NCBI GenBank assembly: GCA_016794785.1 | Contig: JAEUHC010000025.1 | Coordinates: forward strand, 1 to 64,000 | DNA length: 64,000 nt | Source of the DNA: Opitutaceae bacterium | GTDB lineage: Bacteria > Verrucomicrobiota > Verrucomicrobiia > Opitutales > Opitutaceae | Direction of reading: 5' to 3' | Shown here: one piece after another, positions 20,474 to 28,896 of the stretch | Numbering within the stretch: the first letter of the stretch is position 1 | Layout of the letters: the number at the start of each line of letters is the position of its first letter | Made by a program: the position numbers and the translations under genes | The notes under the pieces: model-generated | The model's database searches: none | Seen by the model: the letters and a program-made list of their open reading frames with translations, nothing else | Told to the model about the DNA's origin: nothing

Positions 20474-23200
20474 TCATGACGGAATCGCGCCGGCGCTCCG
20501 CCGACCGCCGAACCTGATCCACTTCTCCAGCTCCACCGCCACAAACGCAGCGCCCGCGACGGCCGCAATGCGCAGCCAGGTGCCGGCGCCAATCGGCGCG
20601 GTGTGGAACAGCGCGTTCATCGCCGGCGCATACGTGAAGAGCAATTGCGCTCCCAGCATGGCCAGCGAGCCGGCAATCGCCCAGCGGTTCGTAAACAACC
20701 CGAGCGCGTAGACCGACCGGGTCAGCGAGCGGCAACTGAAGAGGTAGGCCACCTCGACGAGCACGATGACGTTGATGACCGCGGTGCGAGCCTCGGCTTC
20801 GGTCGCGCCTTGGGTCGTCAGTTCCCAAAAGAAAACCCAGAACGATCCGGCGAGGATGATGAGCGAAACCAGCCCCGTGCGCATGAATAGGGCGAAGGTC
20901 AGCAAGGGTGTCTTGGGATCACGCGGCGGCCGGGCCATGAGGCCGCTCTCCTTCGGCTCAAACACGAGCATCAGCCCGAGCAGCAGGGCCGTCATCATGT
21001 TGATCCAGAGGAGCTGCACCGGCAGTGCGGGCAGCACCGTGCCGAACAGAATCGCCGTGAGCAGCACCATCGCTTCACCCGCGTTGGTCGGCAGGGTCCA
21101 GACGATGAACTTGGTCAGGTTGTCGAACACGCCGCGGCCTTCCTCCACCGCGGCCTCAATGGAGGCAAAGTTGTCGTCGGTGAGAATCATCGCGGCGGCG
21201 CCTTTGGCGACGTCCGTGCCAGTGATGCCCATCGCGACGCCAATATCGGCCTGCTTGAGGGCGGGCGCGTCGTTCACCCCATCGCCCGTCATCGCGACGA
21301 CGTGCCCGCGCGACTGAAGAGCTCTCACCAACCGGAGCTTTTGCTCGGGCGCGACCCGGGCAAAGACGGCGGTGCGTTCGGCGACCGCGGGCAGATTCTC
21401 GTCGGAGACTTGCTCCAATTCCCGTCCGCTGAGAGCGGCGAGTTGTCCGTTCTGCACTTCGCCCTTGAGCCCGATTTTCCCGGCAATGGCGCGCGCGGTG
21501 ACGAGATGATCGCCCGTGATCATCTTTACCGCGATGCCGGCCTGCTGGCAGCGCTGCACGGCGGTGATGGCCGCGGCGCGCGGTGGATCCATCATGCCTT
21601 GCAAACCGAGGAACGTGAGACCTGCGGCCACATGGGCATGCTCAAGCCGGTCGTGGCGTGCCTCCACCTGGCGCCGGGCCAAGGCCAGGACGCGAAGTCC
21701 ACCCGCGGCCATTGACTCGGCGGCGCGAAGCACAGCTTCCCGGTCGAGCGGCACGACCGTCCCGGCGGCGCCGAGCGCGTCGGTGCAGCGCTCGAGCAGT
21801 CGCTCAAGCGCGCCGACCTTGTAGATCACCCGGCCTGATCGCGCCTCGTGCAACGTGGCGCGAAACATATGCTCGGACTCAAAAGGAATCGTGTCCAACA
21901 CCGGCGTCAGACCGTGCGCATCCGCGCGAAGGACGCCGCCCTTCTCCGCGGCCACAACCAGCGCCGCTTCCGTCGGATCACCCTGCACCTTGAGCCGGCC
22001 TTCCTCGCGCACGAGCTGGGATTCGTTGCAGAGCACGCCGGCGAGCAGGCATTCCCGGAGGGCAGGATGCGCGGAGGTTTCGACGGCCACGCCGCCAAGG
22101 CGAAGTTCACCCGCGGGTTCGTAGCCGCTCCCCGTCAGCTCGTAGCCCCGGCCGCCTGCGTAAATTTCCCGCACAGTCATCTGGTTTTCCGTGAGTGTGC
22201 CGGTTTTGTCCGAGCAGATGACCGTCGTGCTGCCGAGGGTCTCGACCGCGGGCAGCTTCCGGATGATGGCCTGCCGCTTCGCCATGCGCGAAACGCCGAT
22301 GGCGAGCACAATGGTGACGGCGGCGGGCAGCCCCTCCGGAATCGCCCCCACCGCGAGCGCCACCGCCGCCATGAACATCTCGGCCGGCGGCGCACCGCGC
22401 GCCACGCCGAGGGCAAAGGTCCCCGCCGCCAGCGCGAGGATGACCCAGAGCACGAGCTGGCTGAACTGCGCGATTTTCCGCGTGAGCGGCGTGGACAATT
22501 CCACGGCGCTCGAAATGAGGCGGGAGATGCGGCCCGTCTCCGTCTGATCGCCGATGGCCCAGACGACGCCCTCGGCCTGGCCGCTGGTGACGAGCGTGCC
22601 GGCGTAGGCGAGATTCCTGCGCTCGGCGAGTATCGTATCGAGGGCGAGCGCATCGGCCTGCTTGGCCACGGGCAGCGACTCGCCGGTGAGAGCGGATTCA
22701 TCCGCATGGAGGTTGCGCACGCGAAAAAAGCGCAGGTCGGCGGGCACCCGGTCACCCGATTGCAGCAGCACCACATCGCCCGGCACGAGTTGCTCGGAGT
22801 GGACGCGCACCTTGCGACCGCCCCGGCGCACCGTCGTTTCGGTGGCGACCATCTTGGCGAGCGCCTCGATGGCTTTCTCCGCCTTGGCCTCCTGGAGAAA
22901 CCCGACGATGGCATTGATGATCACAACACCGAAGATGACCGAAGAATCCACCCACTCGCCGAGAAACGCTGTCACACCGACCGCAAGCAGGAGGATGTAG
23001 ACCAGCGGCTGGTTGAACTGCTGCATGAACTTCAGCCAGACCGGCGTGGTCCGGCGCGCCGTGACGCGATTTGGGCCAAATTGCCGCCGGCGTCGCTCAA
23101 CCTCGTCGATGGACAAGCCCGTGGTCAGATCCACATCGAGGAACTGCAGCACTTCCTCCGTCGGCACATGGTGCCATTGATTATGATCGTGGATTTTCAT
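20474..23200 (-). CDS. P-type cation-transporting ATPase (P2-like)
   Basis: The 908-residue protein has the complete P2-type layout: an N-terminal cation-ATPase domain (WHHVPTEEVLQFLDVD), A-domain TGES (ESALTGESLPV), M4 PEGLP, phosphorylation motif CSDKTGTLTENQMT, hinge MTGDGVNDAPALKQAD and a C-terminal membrane domain. In M5 the Asn and Glu of Ca2+-ATPases are kept (TNAGEAMVLL), but in M6 the segment is WINMMTALLLG, where SERCA has NLVTDG; the metal-binding Asp is Ala. The ion is therefore uncertain (Ca2+, Na+ or H+). The ATG at 23200 follows the dehydrogenase stop by 1 bp; an ATG at 23221 would overlap that gene. It is the last gene of a five-gene operon. Confidence 0.92.
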   Translation of the reverse strand: MKIHDHNQWHHVPTEEVLQFLDVDLTTGLSIDEVERRRRQFGPNRVTARRTTPVWLKFMQQFNQPLVYILLLAVGVTAFLGEWVDSSVIFGVVIINAIVGFLQEAKAEKAIEALAKMVATETTVRRGGRKVRVHSEQLVPGDVVLLQSGDRVPADLRFFRVRNLHADESALTGESLPVAKQADALALDTILAERRNLAYAGTLVTSGQAEGVVWAIGDQTETGRISRLISSAVELSTPLTRKIAQFSQLVLWVILALAAGTFALGVARGAPPAEMFMAAVALAVGAIPEGLPAAVTIVLAIGVSRMAKRQAIIRKLPAVETLGSTTVICSDKTGTLTENQMTVREIYAGGRGYELTGSGYEPAGELRLGGVAVETSAHPALRECLLAGVLCNESQLVREEGRLKVQGDPTEAALVVAAEKGGVLRADAHGLTPVLDTIPFESEHMFRATLHEARSGRVIYKVGALERLLERCTDALGAAGTVVPLDREAVLRAAESMAAGGLRVLALARRQVEARHDRLEHAHVAAGLTFLGLQGMMDPPRAAAITAVQRCQQAGIAVKMITGDHLVTARAIAGKIGLKGEVQNGQLAALSGRELEQVSDENLPAVAERTAVFARVAPEQKLRLVRALQSRGHVVAMTGDGVNDAPALKQADIGVAMGITGTDVAKGAAAMILTDDNFASIEAAVEEGRGVFDNLTKFIVWTLPTNAGEAMVLLTAILFGTVLPALPVQLLWINMMTALLLGLMLVFEPKESGLMARPPRDPKTPLLTFALFMRTGLVSLIILAGSFWVFFWELTTQGATEAEARTAVINVIVLVEVAYLFSCRSLTRSVYALGLFTNRWAIAGSLAMLGAQLLFTYAPAMNALFHTAPIGAGTWLRIAAVAGAAFVAVELEKWIRFGGRRSAGAIPS

Positions 23201-23201
23201 G

Positions 23202-24206
23202 TCAGGTAAGAAGGGTGCCATCCAACCACGAGCGGGTCGAAGCGACGGCCAGGTTGGCGACGGTGACGCGCGCGATTTCCGTGAGGGCTTCGTGCGTGAG
23301 GAAGGCCTGATGCGCGGTGATGAGGACGTTCGGGAAGGTCAGCAGCCGCGAGAGTTCGTCGTCCTGCAACACCTGCCCGGAAAGGTCCTCGAAGAAGACG
23401 CCTTGCTCCTCCTCATAAACATCCAACGCCACGCCGCCCACCTGCCCGGTTTTGAGCGAGGCGATGAGCGCGCCGGTATCGATGAGTTTGCCCCGGCTGG
23501 TGTTGAGGATGAAGACGCCCGGCTTCATACGCGCGAGGCTCCGCTCATTGAGCATATGATGGGTTTCCGGCAGCAACGGGAGGTGCAGCGAAACGATGTC
23601 GCTCGCGGCCAGGAGCGTGTCGAAGTCCTCATAGCGGATACCATGAGACTCCGCCCAATCCGGCCCGGGGAAGGGATCGCAGGCCAGGACGTTGGTGCCG
23701 AAGCCGCGGAAAATCTCCGCGGCGATGCGGCCGATTTTACCGGTGCCCACGATGCCGATGGTTTTCCCGTGCAAATCGAAGCCGACCAGGCCGCTGAGCG
23801 AAAAGTTGAGCTCGCGCACGCGGTTGAACGCGCGGTGGATTTTGCGGTTGAGCGTGAGCAGCAGCGCGACGGTGTGCTCGGCGACCGCATGCGGCGAATA
23901 CGCCGGCACGCGCACGACGGCGAGGCCGAGTTCGCGGGCGGCGGGCACATCAACGTTGTTGAAGCCCGCGCAGCGCAGGGCGACCAGCTTCACCCCGAGC
24001 GCGGCGAGCTTGGCCAGGCACGCACGGTCCAGGTGATCGTTCACGAATGCACACACCGCGTGCGCGCCTTCGGCGGACTGGGCGGTCTCGGCCGTAAGCC
24101 GGAAATCATTGTATCGCACCGCCACATTGGCGCCCAGCGTGGCGCGCCCGAAATAATCCCGATCGTAGGGCTTGGTGTCGTAGAACGATGTGATGATGGG
24201 TGTCAT
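23202..24206 (-). CDS. ldhA: D-lactate dehydrogenase-type 2-hydroxyacid dehydrogenase
   Basis: The 334-residue protein reduces pyruvate or another 2-oxoacid with NADH. It starts ITSFYDTKPYDRDYF, typical of fermentative D-LDH (LdhA), and has FVNDHLDRACL, LRCAGFNNVDV, the NAD motif GIVGTGKIGRIAAEI, the catalytic Arg in LNTSRGKLID, Glu in ALDVYEEEQGVFFED, and His in ITAHQAFLTHEAL. The VYEEEQGVFFED segment is specific to the LdhA group. It sits between a Na/Pi-type carrier and a P-type ATPase, suggesting a set for energy or ion stress. The ATG at 24206 was chosen over an upstream frame extension without family support. Confidence 0.93.
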   Translation of the reverse strand: MTPIITSFYDTKPYDRDYFGRATLGANVAVRYNDFRLTAETAQSAEGAHAVCAFVNDHLDRACLAKLAALGVKLVALRCAGFNNVDVPAARELGLAVVRVPAYSPHAVAEHTVALLLTLNRKIHRAFNRVRELNFSLSGLVGFDLHGKTIGIVGTGKIGRIAAEIFRGFGTNVLACDPFPGPDWAESHGIRYEDFDTLLAASDIVSLHLPLLPETHHMLNERSLARMKPGVFILNTSRGKLIDTGALIASLKTGQVGGVALDVYEEEQGVFFEDLSGQVLQDDELSRLLTFPNVLITAHQAFLTHEALTEIARVTVANLAVASTRSWLDGTLLT

Positions 24207-24246
24207 GAAGGGCGTGGGAGAGTGGCGGCGCGGCTCATGCCTCTGC

Positions 24247-25920
24247 CTACGGTTCCATCGGCCGCGGCGGCTGAACGCCACCTTCCCGGTTGTTTTCCTG
24301 CTCGATGGCGTTTGCCCGGCTCGGCGTGCGCAGCAGACGGTCGGCTTTCACCAGTTGATCGAGCAGACGGCGGGTGGCGCTCAGGTCGTCGAGCAGCGCG
24401 TCCGTCGCATCCACGGAGAGGCGCCCGCCTACGACCGCGGCGAGCAAACCCGCCTTGGCCTGTTGGTAAGCATCCTGAAATTGCTCCAACGCAGTGGTGC
24501 GCTCCGCATCATTGCCGGACGCGGTTTCCGTCCGTTCGGCCAGCGCCACACACCGGGCCACGTCCGACAAGCTCCGTTCCAAAAGGGTCCGGAGGCACGG
24601 ATCCGCCAGCCGGCCGGAACCCTCGCACAGGGTGCGGGCAAGCGGCGCCAGCCGCGCGGCTTCTTCCAGGTAGCGCGCGATGCGGACGGTCAGCGCCAGT
24701 TCCTCGGCCGCGTCGGACGACATTTTTTCGGTGCGCACGCGGGCGACAAAATTCGCAATCGTCGCGCCCAGCGTGCGCAAGGCCGCCGCCTGGGTTTCCA
24801 CGGCGTTCGGCGACACCGCGCCGCGGGAGATCGCCGACCGCACAATTCCGTTCACGAGCGCGCGCAGTCGGAGCAGTTCCTCGCGCAAGGCGGAGACCGC
24901 GAGTTCGGGCGTGGACACCAAGGTGTCATCAAGATGCTGGGGCCGGCCGAGGTCCTCCTCCGCGCTGTGGAACAACCGCTCGAGCCAGCGGGCGAGCCGG
25001 TTGGCGAAAGGCAGCATGAGCGCCACGCCCAGCACGTTGAAGGCGGTGTGGAAGAGCGCGAGGAAGACCGCCGGCTGTTGCTCGACCCCGAACCAACGCG
25101 CCATCCCACCCACCCACCAAAGCATGGCGGGCAGCAGCGCCAACGCCACGACACCCGTGATGACGTTGAACGCGATATGCCCCAGCGCGAGCCGTTTGGC
25201 GCTGGGGGTGGCCTTGATCACGGCGAGCGCCGCGCTTGAGGTCGTGCCGATGTTCGCGCCGATGACCGCTGCGGCCGCTGCCTCGACGCCAACGATCCCT
25301 CCGGCCGCCGCGGTGAGGATGATGGCGATCGCGGCGCTCGACGACTGCGTGAGCAGCGTGGCGACAAAGCCCACCAGCAGGAACGCCAGCCAGTGACTTT
25401 GATCGCTTCCAGAAATGGATGTGCCGTAGGTCTCCGCCAGCCCGCCAAACGCATCCTTGAGAATCGCCAGCCCAAGAAAAAACAGTCCGAAGCCAGCCAG
25501 CGCCTGGCCCAGGCCCTGATGCCGTTTGCCCGGAGCCAGCAATCGCATCGCCACGCCCACGGTGAGAATTGGCAGGGCGAACGATTCAATCTTGAAGCCA
25601 AAACCCACCAAGCTGACGAACCAGCCGGTCATCGTCGTGCCGACGTTGGTCCCGAACACCACCCCGAGCGCCTGCCGCAGCGTGAGCAGGCCCGCATTGA
25701 CGAAGCCGATTGTGGCCACCGTGACCGCGCTCGACGACTGCACCAAGCCCGTGATCAGTATGCCCGAGACAACTCCGCGCCACGCCGTCGAAGTCCAGCG
25801 CCCCAACAACGCTTTCAACCCGGCGCCGGCAAATGTCCTCAACCCTTCCGTCATCATCTGCAAGGCGAGCAGAAACAGTGCGAGACCTCCCAAGGCGCTC
25901 AAAGTGTTTTCGTAGCTCAT
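24247..25920 (-). CDS. Na+/Pi-cotransporter family protein with PhoU-like C-terminus
   Basis: The 557-residue membrane protein has two inverted repeats of the Na/Pi cotransporter (NptA/SLC34) core, each with a QSSS motif (GLVQSSSAVTV and LLTQSSSAAIA) and a GTNVGTT / GANIGTT partner segment. About nine hydrophobic helices fill residues 5-310. The rest (about 320-545) is helical and PhoU-like, probably a cytoplasmic regulatory domain, ending in a charged tail. Such proteins import phosphate or related anions with Na+. The ATG at 25920 gives MSYENTLSALGGLALFLLALQMMTEGL, the normal start. It follows the SLC13 gene by 20 bp. Confidence 0.93.
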   Translation of the reverse strand: MSYENTLSALGGLALFLLALQMMTEGLRTFAGAGLKALLGRWTSTAWRGVVSGILITGLVQSSSAVTVATIGFVNAGLLTLRQALGVVFGTNVGTTMTGWFVSLVGFGFKIESFALPILTVGVAMRLLAPGKRHQGLGQALAGFGLFFLGLAILKDAFGGLAETYGTSISGSDQSHWLAFLLVGFVATLLTQSSSAAIAIILTAAAGGIVGVEAAAAAVIGANIGTTSSAALAVIKATPSAKRLALGHIAFNVITGVVALALLPAMLWWVGGMARWFGVEQQPAVFLALFHTAFNVLGVALMLPFANRLARWLERLFHSAEEDLGRPQHLDDTLVSTPELAVSALREELLRLRALVNGIVRSAISRGAVSPNAVETQAAALRTLGATIANFVARVRTEKMSSDAAEELALTVRIARYLEEAARLAPLARTLCEGSGRLADPCLRTLLERSLSDVARCVALAERTETASGNDAERTTALEQFQDAYQQAKAGLLAAVVGGRLSVDATDALLDDLSATRRLLDQLVKADRLLRTPSRANAIEQENNREGGVQPPRPMEP

Positions 25921-25940
25921 GGGCGAGGCTGTTGTTCCGT

Positions 25941-27392
25941 TCACTCCACGACACCCCAAAACCGCATCACCCAGCCGCCGCCCACAATAATCAGCAACGC
26001 GCCCAGCGCGCCGATCACCAGCCCGACGCGGGCCATGTCACGGGTGGCCACCTCGCCCCGTGCATAGGCCATCGCGTTGGGTGGCGTGCTGATGGGCAGC
26101 GCCATCGCCAGCGAAGCGGCCATGGCGATACTGAGCCCCACCTGCACCGGTGAAATGCCAACACCCGGCCCGCTAATCGCCGCGGCCGAGATGCCGATGG
26201 GCAGAACCAGATTGGCCACCGCTGTGTTCGACATGAAAGTGCCCACCGCCATGGTCGCCAGCACGAGCCCGGCCAGCAGACCCAGCCCACCCCCATCCGA
26301 CGCCGGCAACCATTGGACCGCGATCCGATCCAATCCGGTCCGTTGCACGCCCGCGCCCAGCGCCACACCACCCGCGATCAAAATCAAGACGCTCCATTCA
26401 ATCCGCCCCAAATCGTCGCGCGTGAATATCCCGGTTGCGGTAAGCGCCACCGCCGGCAGCAGCGCGACCACAGAGGCGGGCAGCCCATGCAGCCAGTCAG
26501 AAATCCACAGCAAAACCGTCACCGCAAAGATCCCCACCACGATCCAGCCGCGGCGCGTGAGTGGGCCGGTCGCGGGCTCAAGCCGGATGGCGCCCACCGT
26601 GGCCGGGAAACAGCGCAAGAGCAGCAGCCAAGCCAGACCCGCCAGCCCGAGCATCAGGGGAACCGCCACGAGCAACCAATCGAGAAACGCGACGCGGTGC
26701 CCAGCCTGCTGGAGGAAGCCCAGCGCGACCGCGTTGGGCGGCGAAGCGATGGGCGTGCCCATGCCTCCGATGTTCGCCGCAAACGGGACACCGAGGACCA
26801 TGGCCTTGCGGAAGGGCTCGCCGGCGGGCAGCGACGCCACCATGGGAGCGACCAAAGCCAGCATCATGGCCGTCGTCGCCGTGTTGCTCATCCACATTGA
26901 GAACAGCAGCGTGATGAGCATCAGCCCGAGCAGCACGTAGCGCGGCCGCATCCCAAACGGCCGCAGCAGCCACACGGAGATCGCCCGATCCACGCCTTCC
27001 TTCGCCGCGGCCTGCGCCAGCACGAAACCGCCGAAAAAAAGCACCAGCACCGGATCGACCGCCAGGCCCAGAATCTCGCGATAGGAAGGCGCCGGCCCCG
27101 CTGCGAAACCCAGTCCTGCCCAGCCCCCCGGATTCGCCAGCAGCACAAGCTCCAATCCGATCACCAGCAACGAAGTGGCGAAGAGCGGCAGTGCCTCGGT
27201 CACCCACAGCACCGCCGCCAAAACGAAAATGCCCCCCATCAACGCCGCTTCGCGGGGCGCACTGCACGGCCCAGCCAAACCCCATACGGCGGCCCCCGCC
27301 AGCCCCAGCGCCACGAGTAACCAGACCGCGACAGACCGCACCCGTGACGCGGGGTGCGACACCGGCGCGGCGTGGTTTTTGTCACCCGTCAT
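25941..27392 (-). CDS. SLC13/DASS family anion carrier
   Basis: The 483-residue protein has about 11-12 membrane helices and the DASS (divalent anion:Na+ symporter) signatures: two SNT motifs, FSMWMSNTATTAMML and GTFMSNTAVANLVLP, each followed by a proline-rich hairpin (GTPIASPPNAVAL and ISTPPNAMAYA). Substrates of this family are di- and tricarboxylates, sulfate or other oxyanions. Together with the Na/Pi carrier in the same operon it suggests control of anion uptake. The gap to the Usp gene is 11 bp, so co-transcription is very likely. Confidence 0.93.
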   Translation of the reverse strand: MTGDKNHAAPVSHPASRVRSVAVWLLVALGLAGAAVWGLAGPCSAPREAALMGGIFVLAAVLWVTEALPLFATSLLVIGLELVLLANPGGWAGLGFAAGPAPSYREILGLAVDPVLVLFFGGFVLAQAAAKEGVDRAISVWLLRPFGMRPRYVLLGLMLITLLFSMWMSNTATTAMMLALVAPMVASLPAGEPFRKAMVLGVPFAANIGGMGTPIASPPNAVALGFLQQAGHRVAFLDWLLVAVPLMLGLAGLAWLLLLRCFPATVGAIRLEPATGPLTRRGWIVVGIFAVTVLLWISDWLHGLPASVVALLPAVALTATGIFTRDDLGRIEWSVLILIAGGVALGAGVQRTGLDRIAVQWLPASDGGGLGLLAGLVLATMAVGTFMSNTAVANLVLPIGISAAAISGPGVGISPVQVGLSIAMAASLAMALPISTPPNAMAYARGEVATRDMARVGLVIGALGALLIIVGGGWVMRFWGVVE

Positions 27393-27403
27393 GGGGCGGC
27401 GGT

Positions 27404-28786
27404 TTATTCACGCGGCGGCCGCACAATCAGCACCGGGCGTTCGCTGAGCGCCATGACATGCTGGGCGACGGAGCCGAGGAGGGTCTTCAGCCGACCCGTG
27501 CGACCGTGAGTCCCGATGCAGATCACATCCGCCCCCAACCGCTCCGCGGCCTGCACGATGCCGGTGGCCGTGTCGCGGTGCTCAATCACCGTCACCTCCG
27601 TGCGGACACCCAGACCTTCGGCCTCCGCCGGGATCAGTGTGCGCAGCTTCGCGGCGCATGACTTCACCAGTTCCTCGTGATTACCCTGAAAAGCCGTGTC
27701 GTGGCGCGATTGCATGAATTCGCCGCCGGGCAGCGCATGGGGGTGGATCACATGCACAAGATGCACTGTCCCGCCCCGAGGCACAAAGGAGTAGGCCCGC
27801 GGAATGGCGTGGTTGGACCAGGAGGAAAAATCCGTCGAGACGAGGACCCGCTGCACCGGCCGCGCCACGGATGGACCGCGCTCATGGGCGGCGGCCAGCG
27901 GGACGACAACCACGTTTGTCACCGATCCATGGAGCAATCCGCGCGACACCGATCCATGCCACATCCGCTCAAAGCCCCGGTATTGGTGGGAGCCGACGAC
28001 CACCAGATCGGCGCCTTCCTCACGCGCCATCTCGGCCAGGCGCACGTCCGCCCGGCCCCAGTTGGCTTCCACGCGCACCCGAAAGGAATCGGTTCCGAGC
28101 TGCCCCTCCGCCCGCACGCGGAGATCGCGCTCCAGCACCGCCTGCACGTGGGCCGGGTTGCCAGTCAGAGGCAATGGTCCCTCGCCGCCCAGTCGCGTCC
28201 GCTCCTCGGGCGGCCAGTCCACGTATCCGACAATGACTTCACAGGCTCCGATTGCCTGCAGTTCCTTGACCCAGTTGAGCGCGGCGTCGGACGTCAGCGT
28301 GAAATTGAATGCGACAAACACCTTGAGCGGTCGCTCGCCTCGGGCCCAAGCCTCGATGGATGCCCCGTCGCGCACCACCAAGGTGGGCACCGGTGAACGC
28401 TCCGCCGCACGCTCCGAGACACTGCCGAGCACCCACCGCTCCGTGGCGCGTTTGCCCAGCGAAGCGACCACCATCAGCTGGCATGCCCGAGCCTCAGCGC
28501 GCGCCACCAGCTCTTCGTCCGGCAAACCGTTAATCACATTGGCCTTCACCTCCGCGCCCAGTTGGCGCAACCGCGCTGCCTCTGCCTCCAACTTTTCAAC
28601 CGTTCGCGGGTCGGTCGGGAGCGCGGCCACATGCAACAAATCCAGCCGGGCGCCCAGCCGCTTCGCCAAAGCCGCGGCGGCGTTGGCCGCCGAATTGGCT
28701 GAAGGGGAAAAATCAGTTCCGCAAAGGACGCAGGCGGAATCCGATTTGGTTGCTTCGGTCGCGACAGGGGCAGGCTGGGTTTTCAT
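27404..28786 (-). CDS. Triple-domain universal stress protein (UspA family)
   Basis: The 460-residue protein holds three Usp domains in tandem: about 17-140 (VLCGTDFSPSANSAANAA ... VLGSVSERAAERSPVPTLVV), about 150-300 (a degenerate middle domain ending RGLLHGSVTNVVVVPL) and about 315-458 (VLVSTDFSSWSNHAI ... GTHGRTGRLKTLLGSVAQHVMALSERPVLIVRP). The third domain carries the ATP-binding G-x2-G-x9-GS motif. It is the first gene of an operon (Usp, SLC13, Na/Pi, LdhA, P-type ATPase). Such proteins typically respond to energy or oxygen stress; no regulator is adjacent. Confidence 0.92.
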   Translation of the reverse strand: MKTQPAPVATEATKSDSACVLCGTDFSPSANSAANAAAALAKRLGARLDLLHVAALPTDPRTVEKLEAEAARLRQLGAEVKANVINGLPDEELVARAEARACQLMVVASLGKRATERWVLGSVSERAAERSPVPTLVVRDGASIEAWARGERPLKVFVAFNFTLTSDAALNWVKELQAIGACEVIVGYVDWPPEERTRLGGEGPLPLTGNPAHVQAVLERDLRVRAEGQLGTDSFRVRVEANWGRADVRLAEMAREEGADLVVVGSHQYRGFERMWHGSVSRGLLHGSVTNVVVVPLAAAHERGPSVARPVQRVLVSTDFSSWSNHAIPRAYSFVPRGGTVHLVHVIHPHALPGGEFMQSRHDTAFQGNHEELVKSCAAKLRTLIPAEAEGLGVRTEVTVIEHRDTATGIVQAAERLGADVICIGTHGRTGRLKTLLGSVAQHVMALSERPVLIVRPPRE

Positions 28787-28793
28787 AATTTAT

Positions 28794-28860
28794 CCAAGAT
28801 ATTAGCTAGTTCCAGGCACGGGCTCCAATCCTGGATTGCAATAATATGCGCATATCTTGG
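28794..28860 (-). promoter_or_regulatory. AT-rich palindromes upstream of the stress operon
   Basis: A 9-bp inverted repeat CCAAGATAT (28794-28802) / ATATCTTGG (28852-28860) brackets this AT-rich patch, and a perfect 12-bp palindrome ATATGCGCATAT lies at 28844-28855. All are just upstream of the Usp start at 28786, in otherwise GC-rich DNA. It is a good candidate promoter/operator region, but the regulator is unknown. Confidence 0.5.
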
Positions 28861-28896
28861 CGGACCTGCGCCCATGGCGCTCGGTTGAACTCGCCC

